From Rotaria sp. Silwood1 (taxonomy: Eukaryota > Rotifera > Eurotatoria > Philodinida > Philodinidae): a DNA stretch of 64,000 nucleotides. The DNA is taken from contig CAJNOP010000176.1 of assembly GCA_905250075.1 (NCBI GenBank), forward strand, positions 71,944 through 135,943. The letters run 5' to 3'. Positions 13,111 through 25,068 of the stretch are shown piece after piece. The notes under the pieces are model-generated. The model saw only the letters and a list, made by a program, of their open reading frames with translations. It was not told the DNA's origin and did no database searches. A program made the position numbers and the translations under genes. Each line of letters begins with the position of its first letter. The first letter of the stretch is position 1.

Positions 13111-13463
13111 CCCTAGTCGACTTTCCCTAATGAAATCCCCAGGGAGTTCCTACAAATTGTAAAATCCCTGGGAAGTTCGTTACGGGACTCCCCGGGAGTC
13201 CGTTGCGGGACTCCTCGGGAGTTAATAAAAAACCCAGCAAATCTGCTGGAGGGAGTTTTTTGGGAGTTTTTGAAAATTCCAAGGAACTCCTCAAATGATC
13301 ATCCTGGGAGTCCCTAGGAATTTTCAAAAACTCCCAAAAAACTCCCTCCAGCAGATTTGCTGGGTTTTTGATTAACTCCCGGGGAGTCTCGTAACGGACT
13401 CCCCAGGGATTTCACAATTTGTAGAGACTCCCTCGGGATTTCATTAGGAAAAGTCGACTAGGG
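13111..13463. mobile_element. TA-flanked fold-back MITE
   Basis: The 353-bp palindromic element starts CCCTAGTCGACTTTCC and ends with a close reverse complement (GGAAAAGTCGACTAGGG). A TA dinucleotide flanks it on both sides (13109-13110 and 13464-13465), consistent with a Tc1/mariner-type target duplication. The interior carries repeated GGGAGT/ACTCCC blocks, and the two inner arms around 13228-13380 (both containing AACCCAGCAAATCTGCTGG or its complement) are nearly identical. A chance 66-codon frame on the minus strand is explained by the repeat. Confidence 0.88.
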
Positions 13464-14378
13464 TATGTTACAACTAACCAGTAGAGAAGGCACAACTTCC
13501 ATTCAAAACCAAAAAAGAGCTTACTCAAATTTCCGGGAGAGGGCATGACGTTCATTTAGGCGGATATTTGAGTAAAAATGAAAATCATGCTTTTTCAAGA
13601 TTTAAATATAGAAAAAAAACACTTCAAAATAAAGTCTACCTAATGGTATAAATAACTTTATTAGAGTATTCTCAAACAGACTGAAAAAATAGTTGCCTAA
13701 AAATCAGTCTTAAAATCAAAATGTCACCAAGAAAATTAATATCAATAGAGAAAATCGAGTTCTACAAAATGCTAAAAATACATATTTTTTGATATGCTTC
13801 TTTAACTTCTGAGAAAATAATTTTTTTTCTATAGTATCATCCGACCGGATAGTCTCGTAAAATAAACAATTCAACTTTGCGAAAATATTCTTCAATCTAC
13901 TGTCTCTAATCGTTTTTTATTACAAGCATAGCTGAACTGCACAATGGATTTTCCAAAAAATGTTTTTTCTATTTCATATCCAATTATTTTTGAGCAAGAA
14001 TGTCACATATTCGCCTTCCATGTCAAAAAAACACACTGTGCAATGGAAAGAGAGTGAACCCTTTTTCAACTACCATCTGTCTCCATCACTATTTCCGTAT
14101 TCAGTGAATTAGCAACAACAAAGGCAATTAGTATTTCATCCATTAATATAAACTATTTTAGTTCTCTTATCTATTATATATTAATTGTAATAGATTCTTA
14201 TTTGCGAATAAATAAGTTAAACCATCTGTTGTTGCTTTTACGAAAACAATATCCACAAAATAGATAATGATTATTTTTTTCTTTTATTTAAAAACTAATA
14301 ATTCTTTCAAATATATATTTACATGAAAACAGATTACTATCTTTAGCAACTCTATTTCGAAAATTGTCATTAACATAA
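13464..14378. other. Intergenic, no gene seen
   Basis: AT-rich spacer downstream (3') of the GPCR gene. No coding run or RNA gene is visible. Confidence 0.55.
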
Positions 14379-16359
14379 TTATATTTTATTTGGCACACGT
14401 TGTGATATTGTATTTTGTCGAATAATAATTGTATTTTTCTTTTTTAAACACATATATATTGTTGAAGTAAATTTGGAACGAAAATAACTTGATGTTAATG
14501 AATATACATAAAAACCAATACCAAAATAAAGACTACTCCAAAGAAGCATTATTGTACGTACATAAACAATTGATGGTTTATAATGTACAATAATTGTATA
14601 TATATGAAATGGAATTTGTGTTATAATAAATGCTAAAACATTAGACATTGCTATAAATAGAAGCATTGTTTCTGTATTTGTTGAATGAACATGATTTGAT
14701 GTATGAGGAGCAACACGACGTTTTGATGCTCGTATACGACGCCATAATCGAATATTTGCTATAAGCATTATTGATACAGGAAGAATACAAACAAAAAAAG
14801 TACGAATAGGTGGCCATATACTTGTCATAAACATATGATAGACTGGATTAAGTTCTGTTGAACAAATTCCTTGAGAATCTTCTTTCATATGTGGAAATAA
14901 ATAAAATGCTAGAGAAAATGTAAATATAAGTGTATAAATAAAAACAATTCGATATACTAATCGACATGTACAAAAATGTTTAGCACGTGTTGGATAAACA
15001 GCACGAAACATACGATCGAAACTAATTGTACAAGCAATAAATGAACTTAATGAACGAAAAACATTTTGAAGCCAATAAATAATACGACAACGAATTAATA
15101 CAGAATGAAATAATCGAACTAAAATAAGAGATAAAATAAATTTTAATATTAAAAAGATTTCATTTTTATTTTATAATAAGATGAGTTTAAAAGTCATAAA
15201 GAGATTTTGTTTTTTTTTAATATTTATCAAAACATTACAATGTTCTTTAAACACTTCATGAAAAATATTCAATTCAAGATTAAAGTTTGATTTATCGTCA
15301 TATCCATAAAGTCTTCGAAAGATATAGATAAAATACCTACAAGAGAGCGTTTTCAAATGATCTATTGTTTTTGAGTTCGGAACCAGTACATCAAGGAGAG
15401 TTCAGTGAAATATGAAAATCTCAAAAGTGTAAGTGCCCATAGAGCTATTGTTCAGGATTATAAATATTTTACTAGACTTTTAGTCTCTGTCATTGTAAAT
15501 ACGAACAAATCGAATGACGATATTTTGATCTAACATTTTGTCCATAGAGAGATCTATTTTATGAGTAGAGTATTCTGAAAATTTCAACTCAAAAAAAAAT
15601 ATTTTCTTTCCAAGATATTAAAGTTTCGAACAACATAAAACTCTAACATCTTTAATGCAATACGAGTGATTTTTGAGAAGAAAATATTTTTTTGAAATGA
15701 AATTTTCAGCGTGTTCTATTGCCAAAGAGTTTCATCTACGGACAAAATCTCAGGTCGAAATATCATCGTTCGATTTCTTGGTATTTATAATACCTGAGGC
15801 TAAAATTACAGTAAAATACTTATAATCCTAAACAGAATGCCTAAAAGCATTTATCAATTTGAAGTTTTTCATATATCACACTCGTCTACTTTACGCACAA
15901 AATCTGAATTCAAAAATAATCGATCAATTAAAAATTTTGTATTAAACTAATTTTTAAATATTATTTCTGATATCCTGTTACTAAAAAAAAAACATTACTG
16001 ATCTGAATAAATCAGCAAACTTATAAATCTTTCATAACATTTATCAGTTAGAAAAATTTCTACTGTTTGAATATCTGTCATCTTGTTTTTTTTCTTTGTA
16101 CTATATAAAATATATGATATTGCTTACCATTATAAGCAACATCAATAAACTCAACAATTAATGTTAATAATTGAATACTATTTGATATAGTTAATAATAA
16201 AAAAAGTAATCCAGTTGATACTCGACGTATTTCAGTACGAATAAAAATTGTCAATGATAAAAGATTTCCTATAAAACCACCTATATAAAAAATTGTTCCG
16301 AGAATAGCTGGTATAGCTATTTCTTGTTTTGTAAGTATACGAGACGTTGAATTAGACAT
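14379..16359 (-). CDS. Rhodopsin-like (class A) GPCR, two exons
   Basis: Exons 16128-16359 and 14379-15118 join in phase (donor GTAAGC, acceptor TTTTAG) to give 323 residues from the ATG at 16359. Exon 1 holds a short extracellular leader (MSNSTSRIL, one N-glycosylation site), TM1 with GNLLSL and TM2. Exon 2 starts with the TM3 region (IIYWLQNVFRSLSSF), has FDRM in place of the DRY motif, then TM4-TM7 ending FGIGFYVYSLTSSYFRSKF, with NPxxY replaced. Closest relative in the window is the receptor at 50099-51120; both have the same intron-poor layout. The type resembles rotifer FMRFamide/peptide-receptor-like families, but the ligand is unknown. The 1,009-bp intron contains a palindromic repeat. 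I think it is functional: no stop or frameshift. Confidence 0.85.
15451..15845. mobile_element. Diverged fold-back element inside the GPCR intron
   Basis: Left sequence TTCAGGATTATAAATATTTT matches the reverse complement of the right end (near 15800-15838, TTATAATCC), and inner arms align with roughly 70 percent identity by eye. The inner right segment 15690-15770 (ACAAAATCTCAGGTCGAAAT) resembles the arm of the element at 2250-2870 (ACAAAATTTCAGCTCGAAAT). It is an older member of the same family. It is spliced out with the intron. Confidence 0.65.
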
Positions 16360-16527
16360 TTGCTCAAATGAATAAAAACTATGTAGATAATAATAAATGA
16401 AAACTAAATATTTAAATAGTCATTAATCTTTTTTCTTTTTTTTTGTTTCTATATTAAATGAGAAAAAAAAAGAAATGATTACAACAAAATTATCGCAATA
16501 TAAATCATTATACATTCAAATCAATAG

Positions 16528-17721
16528 TCAACTTTGAAAGGTAGGTAATGCATAATTTGACTGACGCATTGGTCCATTCAATCCATATTTTCGATAGAAA
16601 AATATTATTTCACCGATAAGTATGATGCCAATTATTGTTATGCTAATGCCCATACCTAATTGTGCTGCAACACCAGGTGGTGATTCACCTAAGAAAACAA
16701 ATGTGTAATATATTTTATAGTATATTTTATTACCTTTTTGATAATTTATAGGTGTTGTTGTTACAGGTGCCGTATCTATTATAATAAACAGTGAATTGAT
16801 TTACAATCAATTGAAATAAACGTACTATTTATTAATATTGGACTTGATTGAGGAACTACAGTTATTGAAGAATTATTTGTATCAAATAGTGTAAAATTTT
16901 GTGCTGATACAGATGATAATGCAGATTGTTTGATACAAGTTATATCACAATTAGTACTACTACTTTTGAATGATATATCAGTGATCATATCATATATATA
17001 ATTATCAGCTCTATTGATTATTAAAAAGAAAAAAGAAATCTTTATTTCAAAATTTAACATTATAAAATACTTTGATATAGATCGAATTTCAATACGTATG
17101 ACTGTAATAGTAACATTACGGTTTGTTAGATTGAATGAAGAAACAACCTATATAGATTGATTGAAATCTTCTTTTTGAAATCACAATATACGTACCATTT
17201 GTTGTACACTTGTTAAAACTGTAGCATTAGTAATATCTCCTGTCCTTAAAGGAGATGAACTTCCCACAACATATTTGTAAGTTAAATTAACTATTATAAA
17301 TATAAAAGAAAAAAGGAAAAAATATATTGATTATACAAATTGTTGACATATTACCTGTTGAATAAGTTATTGTTTCAGACGTTGTATTAAAAAAACTAGT
17401 TGATGTAGGTAATGGAGAAGAATATCCTTGCGAGTTATTTATAGTCACTGAAATTGTGTATGTCAAAGAAGTCGTTATTGTTGATGAGATAGGAGTAGAC
17501 ATTGAATATGATGATGAAGAGAGACTCGTTATCGTAGAATCTGGATATAATATAGAAGATAAAGTTGATGCTGTATTTGTCGTAATCGATGAAGTACTAG
17601 AATCCGATGCCGATGTGGTCATCATGCTAGTGATTGATGTACTATCAGAAGTTGTCTCGCTATGAATTTGTGCAAAATTCACAAATACAAAAATAATGAT
17701 TTGAAATACATGATTATTCAT
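16528..17721 (-). CDS. Mucin-like type I membrane protein, possible SEA-like domain
   Basis: Six exons: 17355-17721, 17196-17290, 17071-17147, 16826-17010, 16734-16775, 16528-16688; every junction is GT-AG and in phase, giving 308 residues. The start is the ATG at 17721; an upstream TTG in frame is not needed. Residues 1-21 are a signal peptide (IIIFVFVNFAQIHS). Residues about 22-122 are almost only Ser/Thr, as in heavily O-glycosylated mucins. Residues about 123-240 form a folded region with NLTNRNVTITVI-type strands and N-glycosylation sites, reminiscent of a SEA domain. A final exon gives one membrane helix (GMGISITIIGIILIGEIIFF) and a cytoplasmic tail of about 25 residues. No known orthologue is recognised. 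A role in the glycocalyx or adhesion is inferred from the architecture. Confidence 0.75.
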
Positions 17722-20040
17722 TTTGAGAAGCAAATATGAAAGTCTTCTTGTTATAAAGTGAAAACTGTTTTATTTAAAAAAACAAAAGTGCATTTCTCGT
17801 CGCTCTTCCTTCTTTTTTTTTTTTTTTGCTTTCTCTTTTTCCATAGATGACTAATTAACCAAGTTGATAGGCACTATTTTTTTCATCGTTTTTATTTTCT
17901 TCCTCTTTTTGAGTATGATTTTTGAAGAATATGCCAAGAAAAGTATATTATCGAGTAAATATCGAAACGAACATGCCATAATTTCTTGGTAAACAGATTT
18001 GGTTCTAATTGAGTGTAAAAATAACGTTTTTTTTTTTTGTCAAAGAACATGTAAAGGCAACACTTATCGAATTTTGATTCGTTTTACTATTCATCTTACA
18101 ACGACGCCCTTATACGTTGTGTTTTTTTTTTCTAATATGTGAGATGCTGCACAAAAATATGTATCGATAAAAAATATTAACAAAGAAATTTAAATATATT
18201 ACAAATTCAAGAGCTATATCAGTAAATATATATTTTTTTTTTGTCTAGATTCTTATTGACAATAATTTACTATATTTTGAATAGCTTAAAATAATTTATC
18301 AGACCCTGCTTTGCTTTTAAGTGGTTTGATATATTAAAATATATGAATAAAAAATGTATCATATTACGCATATCAAATACATGTTATTAAAATCATGTAT
18401 TTTATATGTAAGTCTTGTAATGTATATTTGAAATAAAAAATTATTAATAAATATTAGAATAATAATAATTTAAATTGTAATTTTCTTTTAACAACAACAA
18501 AATTTTGTTTATACAGAATTCTATTAATACTAATAGAGAGTATGATTTTTAAATAAGCTTTTTATTTCATCGAGACAATATGATTCTTCTTTACTACTTT
18601 GTAATTATTTCAAATGACATCTTTTTAATCTTACCATAGTCTAAAAATTAAACTAATAATGATACATTGTTTTTTTCTTATGACAGATAATACTTTAAAA
18701 AGAAAAAGAAAGGATGAGAATAACAAAATAATTAAAGTAGAACCAAAAAAACACAGCAAATAAATGTCATGATAACTACGCCTATCGTCAACAAAAGAGT
18801 ATAAAATAAAAACATTACATGTTTGAGATAGATAACATAATTTGTATTCCAATATTAAAATCAAGAACCATATGTCGGTGTCATTGTTCGACCCTATTTA
18901 GATTTGTGCTAATAACTTTGCTATGTTTCTATCTTTTCACTGCATTTATTTGATCTTCACATTGACTATTTCATTAAGTTAAAACCTGATTAGTTCACTG
19001 TTTTTTTGTTATTCCGATCACAAACGCAATATGCATATATATTCTATGAATGATTCTCAGAATTTATTTTAATTTTATCTAAGCCATTATCTGTCTGTGT
19101 TCGGAGGAAGTGTGAGTTCATGGAATTTAACTTCAACTATTAGTTAGAGAAAGAAATGTTCAAATCGATTCAATTTATGTAGCAAATAAATACTTGAAGA
19201 AAAATCAATAAATTTTCTAGGTAGATCACTCAACAAAATTCATTCATTGGCGATGATTAGTCCTTTATGATTTATTGATTCCAATGAAGATAGAAATGAA
19301 TAATACAAGAGAGAAAATCAATTACTTGAAGTTAACTTTTTGCTTAATTTAATTTGTAGAAGATGGTACATTTATGAAACCATTTCTATACTCTTTCTTA
19401 GAAGGATTTCTTGAATTTATAAAAAATAAAAATATGTAATATTTTGGTGAATTAAACGAAAAAAAAGTTTTCATGAACATCTTAGATTATTTTAAATGAT
19501 GTTAGATCTATATAGAATAATAAAAGAGTGAGCAATAGTTTTGAGAATATTTTGATAATTATCAATCGTAATCGTCAAAGAATATTCAAAACATAATCAA
19601 TTTGTTTTATCGTTTGTTTTTATTGTTTTAACATCGTTTTATATCTTGTGTGGAAAATTTTTTATGAAGTATTGATTAAAAAAAAAATACTAGATAGAAT
19701 TTGTATAAGACAATAATTTTATAAACAAAAACAAAAAAATAATCCTTATCTCAATAAATTTTTTACAAAATAATATAAATAAAATGTCATACGAAAATAA
19801 ATATTCGACCATAATAATAATATTTCATATATTAATAAATAAATATTTATATATAATACTTGAATATAAATTTATATTACTCGTTAAAATGACATAGAAT
19901 TTGTGTAATATCAATATAATAACGTTAGTTATCATCATATAGAAGAGCATACGATCTATTGTTGATGTTCGTTGACAAATGAATCAATCGGTACTTTTTA
20001 TTGATAGATCTACACTACTAATTGCAAGACTCGTTGTTTT
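17722..20040. other. Intergenic, AT-rich
   Basis: No supported gene. A 77-codon minus-strand frame at 18631-18864 is hydrophobic (STLIILLFSSFLFLFKVL) and could be a receptor or transporter scrap, but it has no family motif and AT-rich DNA easily yields Phe/Ile/Leu runs. Several poly-T runs near 17815-17827 and 18030 are present. Confidence 0.5.
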
Positions 20041-22290
20041 CCCATTAGCAAAATGATGATGAGGTTGATGATTTTATTGTGCAACATTCAAAGACTTGCT
20101 GCAATCATGATGATAACTGGTATTAGACAAAAAAAAACCATCGTTCGTAATAGAATAGTTACCTTGATAAGAAAAAAAATAATTACTAGTCGATTGATTA
20201 TAATAGCAAGCAGCACTATAGTTAAGATATCAGAAATGGATGTCTATTTAATTTTCTTGAAATTTTAAAACTTTTTTTTTTCAGATTTAGCATGAGAACC
20301 TAAATCAAGGAAAGCCATCAACTAGAATTTGTTTTTCATGCTGATTCTGAAACAAATAAAAAAATTGTCGGTTACTGAAAATTGAAGTTTTCTACAGAAA
20401 AAAAAACTGAGAATTTCTTACGCTAAAAACTCATTTGTAATAACTGAAAATACACATATTCTTGATCAACTCATTAAGCTCTATCGAACCACATATAAAA
20501 ATAAGAAAAAATATCTTGTTTAATTTTGCATTTCTGGCACCTTAAACGTTCTTAGCTATAATACAAAAGTGCAGCTGATATTCAATTCTTTTATGGATAA
20601 CACAAGTATATCGATCCTTGAATTCAATGGAAATGATAGTTATGAAAATTGCAATAATGACAACTGTCACCAACACTTTTATTCGATACCTTAGTATAGA
20701 AATACTCTGTTCAAACTGCATATTGTACAGGCGAGCATGAATATAAACACATTCTTGTAATAGAAAACAACTGATCTCATCATATTGCCTTTGTATAATA
20801 GAAGACTGTATCTTTCGATGAAGCTATTTATGAGTTAAAGAAGATTAGAATGCTCATGATTTAGCTATTTTCATATCTGTCAGTTGAATACTGGCACTTC
20901 AAATTGATTCAAAAACAAATAAAAAACTTCTCAAACTGCATTGATGCCAATATATGAGTTTAGGTAGTCATCTACAAATACAAAAATATATGTATTGTAA
21001 AGCAATGGATGAAGATTCTAGTTCTATTCTCAATTACTATTATAATTCTAGTTATTTTCAAGATTGAATAGAATATACCAACACTTGATCTTTCAGTCAA
21101 GGATCAAGCAAGAGAAAACACTCGTCGATTATCTATGTGTCAGTGAATCGTAAAAAATCTTTCACAACATTCATTTTTTCAATACGAATATGCTTTCTAC
21201 TATTATACATTATCTACTAATGTTTGTTTAAATTTTAGAGTCTAGACAAGATCAATGAACAGTGATATGATTTTAATTCATTTAGCTCTTACTCAATTGA
21301 ATTGAAAGTTCTAGAAAAGAGTTACAACAGATTGATCTGCTCTATGACAATGTTTGAAAAAACATCATTAAAAATTACACATTCTTCTATTTCGATGATA
21401 CTTTCTGACGCTTAATAAACTGCCATAGATTAGAAAGATTGGTAATATTTTTGCGGCTTTAATTCCATATCTGCTTATTTACCTTGTTATCAAATATGCG
21501 CAAGAAGTTATAAATGAAAACAAGCTAAATGGCAATTTTATTTGGTAAGATTATAGTTTTCCTTGTGTTTTTCGTATTAGAACGATTTTATATCGAAGTT
21601 ATTAAATATAAAGCAACATTTTTTTTAGATAAGTCTTAGTATTTACTATTTAGCATGGGCTTTCCATCATTTTAATAGACTCACATGAATTGATTCTTCC
21701 ATATTTTTGACTATCGAATTAATATATATACAAATAGAATTGTGGCCGCTAAACTCGAGAAACACGTCAAGTAATCGTATAGTTAAATCACATCATAAGA
21801 TTTAGGCTACCAGCCATAAGTTACACGAAAAAGAGCTTTTTCCTATCGGCTAATTTCTAGCTACGTCACAATTACCAAGCAAGAAGAAACGAAAGAACAC
21901 AACAGATATATCGACATTGAATTATGGAATGAGTGGCCAATCAAGTCAAAATATTATATATTTATTTTTTAGAGTGATATTTCTCTCAAAAAATGCATCC
22001 ATTCGACTTGAACAACAAAAGATATTCATACTTGTACACATGCTCCATTTTCAGTGATAAATGATTTTCTGAGAAAATGATAATATGGAAAAAAATAATG
22101 TCACTATTCGGAATCTAAGACTTACTAAATATTCAATGTTTCATTCAATACGCTTGATAGAAACTTAGCATAACTAATTTTTTGGATACCGTCCAATAGC
22201 TTTTAATAATATAATAATTGATTGAATAATGTCATCAGCTAGTATTTCTGAAAATCAGTTCTACTAATTATTTTTAGATTCATCCCAAAA
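20041..22290. other. Intergenic, no gene seen
   Basis: Short frames only, including one at 20053-20268 that is Ile/Arg-rich and has no recognisable domain. No RNA gene or clear repeat pair was seen. Near 21860, TTTCTAGCTACGTCAC faintly resembles the hAT MITE terminus at 4431-4446. Confidence 0.5.
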
Positions 22291-22529
22291 TGAATTGATT
22301 GTACTTGAATGAACTTCAAAATCGATCCTTTCCTCAACGATTCCTGATTAGGCTGCGAAGTCAAATATTGAATATCACGCCTTCTCATCTAAGTATTTAT
22401 GAACTCATTCGTTGCTTGAAAGACGGGTTGTTAGGTAGTAGCATGTTCTCTACTCTCTGGTGCTTTTTTTGCTTTCCTGTTATTCTATTGTCATTCATTT
22501 TATTTTCCCTGACTATTCAATATGTGTGA
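22291..22529 (+). pseudogene. Possible transposase/unknown coding scrap
   Basis: A frame from 22290 has an ATG followed two codons later by TGA, then stays open to 22529. It includes NELQNRSFPQRF and HLSIYELIRCLKDG, a helix-type segment reminiscent of the region near the C-terminal end of MULE/FLYWCH-associated transposases (consensus around hPxIWkxIdxLkxEQ). The remaining hydrophobic stretch has no match I know. Treat as a weak relic call. Confidence 0.2.
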
Positions 22530-22915
22530 TAGGTTTTTTCTTTCGTTCTTCTTTTCTATCCTTCGATCTATAGATAATTGTTTTTTCTCTTGATATTTCA
22601 CAGATGATTTTCCCTTCTCATATATCATCACCTCTGGAATATTCTCTTTTATAAACTTTTCCATATGTTTTCAATATATACATAGTAGATTATTTGTTGT
22701 AATAAAAGATAGAGAAGCAATATATTCGTCTAGTCGTTATTGTCATCTTATATTTCACGCGAGGATTACACTCCACAATGGGCATGAATTTAATCCGTTT
22801 TAGAGTTGCACATGTGATCATGCTGATTGAATCCGTAAGACCTATTGTATTAAAAACTATGCTGGTAGAAGTACAAAGAAAAAAAAAGAATACAAGTAAA
22901 TTATTTTGTCCGATG

Positions 22916-24613
22916 TTATTCGCTATCTACGACGGTATTTTTTGATACACTACATAAAAAAACGTAGCCTAAACAGTCCCAGAAATCGCAGAATGGATGT
23001 CCGCGGTAATTGTTGCAGTTCGTCGATGTTGGTAGCGTAAGATTAAGACTGTTGTTGGCGAATGTAGTGAACGAATTCCAGGGAGTCAAGGTAGGGACTG
23101 GGTTGTTAGGATTGCCTGTATCACCAAAGTTTGTCCAATCGCGTCCGATCATTTGTGCAAATGTTTCTTCGTTGTTTGTAAACTGAATAGTGGGTACACC
23201 ACTTGGATTAAAGACTAATGGCATCTCGCTTTTATGACACACATGTGTATAACATTCCGGCGCCCAGTGCGATGACCCATAGAGCGTCCCGTTGTACTTG
23301 AGAATATGATCGAAAACGTACAAGAAGATATTTGAGTTATTAGCTTGAACTAATGCTCGGCTCATGTTGCGCATAGTGCAAGTAAACACATAATCACCAA
23401 GAATTTGAGCAATAACATCATGATAGTCGGCTGTCACGTTACATGGTAGTAACGGATTAACTCCATACAGTGCTGAAATTGCAAATAAGTTTTGCGGATG
23501 CCACAGAGCACTGATGATTGCTTGCGCCATAGGGCATGAAATTGGTATTGATTGAGGTATTGCTTCATAGATAAACAATGTTCCTTCGTCTTTATCTGTA
23601 CCCCAAAGAATTGGTATTTTGATAAGAGAACTATATCTGTTGATGAAATCGACATTGTTGAATTGGAGAAAAAACGAGCTGAGTCCTAAAGTTGCCTGCC
23701 ACGGCAACCCAACAGTAATAAGTTTATCGTAGTACGTGGTTACATCGAATCGGACATTGTTCGATGCTGCGAGAATCTCCTGATCCTTTTTGCCACGAAG
23801 ACATTGAGTAACAGTTGCATGATCAAGACAACCGACCAACTTGGCGAAGTGATCATTGTATAGTTTTGATTCGGCTAGGCTTCGAGGTTGAATGCCGGCG
23901 GGCCATGATTGAAGCAGGACCTGATGGAAGAGTTGCGATTGATTGGGATTAAGATAGTAATATTGCAAATGAAACCCGACAGATGATGCACCAGCGGACT
24001 GTCCCCACAATGTTACCTTCAACGGATTTCCACCAAAAGCGCGAGAATTCCGTTGAATCCATTGTAAACATTTAAGTTGATCGAGTAGAGCGACATTACC
24101 TGGAGCAGTGACGTTGACATCATCGAGATTGAACCAAAAGCCAAATGCTCCCAGACGATAATTGCAAGTAATAACCATAATGTTTTTGTTGAGACTAACG
24201 AGATGACTTGCATTCAGCAATGGCACCCCAGCAGCGCCATTAACAAAAGAACCCCCATACAAATGAACCATAATAGCTAGACTGGCATTGCTTGTCCTAT
24301 TGTGAGGTCGATAGATATTTAATGTGAAACAGCATTCGTCGAAGCTCGCTGGACAAGCGCTTGGAAATGACGTGCAATTTTGGTAGCAACCTGGCCTTTG
24401 GGTAGTGGCCTGAAAGATGCCCAACCATGATTCAGGATCACCTGCTGGTGCAAAACGCTCAGGACACTTGGCATATCGAATACCTAAGAATTCCTCCGCA
24501 TCTGAATTTATTATGCCTTGAAGAGAGCCTTGATCTATCGTTATGACTTCTGTCAGCTCCGGCTGCGCGATATCCACAAAAAGAAGCGTGAAAACTAGTG
24601 CGTGCTTCAACAT
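22916..24613 (-). CDS. Secreted type-B carboxylesterase, intronless
   Basis: A single 565-residue exon from the ATG at 24613. Residues 1-16 are a signal peptide. The alpha/beta-hydrolase type-B esterase fold is complete: oxyanion-hole strand HLYGGSF (117-123), nucleophile elbow GQSAG (Ser206), acid residue in GTDKDEG (Glu343), catalytic His460 in CHKSEMPLVF, then WTNFGDTGNPN near 493-503. Conserved cysteines and many N-glycosylation sites indicate secretion. Length matches the family (530-580). Substrate is not predictable; carboxylesterases of this family hydrolyse ester bonds in xenobiotics, lipids or neurotransmitters. Odd features: no intron although every multi-domain neighbour is split, and base composition near 45-47 percent GC in sampled lines against under 30 percent around it. 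That suggests horizontal acquisition or retrocopy, or strong codon selection. No stop or frameshift, so it looks functional. Confidence 0.95.
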   Translation of the reverse strand: MLKHALVFTLLFVDIAQPELTEVITIDQGSLQGIINSDAEEFLGIRYAKCPERFAPAGDPESWLGIFQATTQRPGCYQNCTSFPSACPASFDECCFTLNIYRPHNRTSNASLAIMVHLYGGSFVNGAAGVPLLNASHLVSLNKNIMVITCNYRLGAFGFWFNLDDVNVTAPGNVALLDQLKCLQWIQRNSRAFGGNPLKVTLWGQSAGASSVGFHLQYYYLNPNQSQLFHQVLLQSWPAGIQPRSLAESKLYNDHFAKLVGCLDHATVTQCLRGKKDQEILAASNNVRFDVTTYYDKLITVGLPWQATLGLSSFFLQFNNVDFINRYSSLIKIPILWGTDKDEGTLFIYEAIPQSIPISCPMAQAIISALWHPQNLFAISALYGVNPLLPCNVTADYHDVIAQILGDYVFTCTMRNMSRALVQANNSNIFLYVFDHILKYNGTLYGSSHWAPECYTHVCHKSEMPLVFNPSGVPTIQFTNNEETFAQMIGRDWTNFGDTGNPNNPVPTLTPWNSFTTFANNSLNLTLPTSTNCNNYRGHPFCDFWDCLGYVFLCSVSKNTVVDSE

Positions 24614-24769
24614 GATTTTGCTCTTCTAAAAAAGTAAACAACTGGATTACGATTATTGCAATAGAAAAGAAAGTCGACTCACATGCTTGTTTAATTTTGA
24701 TATATGATTGCCTTTTCATCTTAATAATATGGTGATGTTATCATACTTGTAAACAACATTATTTTTCTC

Positions 24770-25036
24770 TCAGGTGAGCATGCGCAATTATCACCCACTC
24801 AAATAAACCCCTCCACAAAATTGAGCGCCACCCTGTAGTAGAAAGGCACCCGGAATAGAAGGTCACCCCGGACCGTTTGATTCTCTGAACATAATATAAC
24901 GCCATACCAATTTCAAGGGAAAATGTGAAAAAATTTCCGACAAGACATAATATAACGCCACCCAAAAAAGACCGATTCATTGGGACATAATAGAAGGCCA
25001 TGCCTTATTATTCTGAGAGGGGGGAGGGGGGGGGGA
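24770..25036. repeat. Interspersed repeat with reiterated ACATAATA motif
   Basis: The motif ACATAATATAACGCCA occurs near 24888 and 24945, and a variant ACATAATAGAAGGCCA near 24982. The segment also has related GAGCGCCACC and GAAAGGCACC blocks and ends in a G-rich run (25018-25035). Composition differs from the flanking AT-rich DNA. Open frames on the minus strand here follow from the repeat. It sits within 450 bp upstream of the esterase start and may be part of a DNA transposon terminus. Confidence 0.5.
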
Positions 25037-25068
25037 ATCCCATATTGCTTAGCGATGAACACCATTTT

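Noticed and set aside
13127..13327. 66-codon minus-strand frame
   Set aside because: It lies wholly inside the TA-flanked palindrome and follows from its repeated GGGAGT words.
15171..15356. 61-codon minus-strand frame
   Set aside because: It sits in the GPCR intron, is Phe/Leu/Lys-rich and has no role once the two GPCR exons are joined.
17456..17665. Plus-strand frame rich in Val/Asp/Glu
   Set aside because: It is the antisense image of the Ser/Thr-rich mucin exon.
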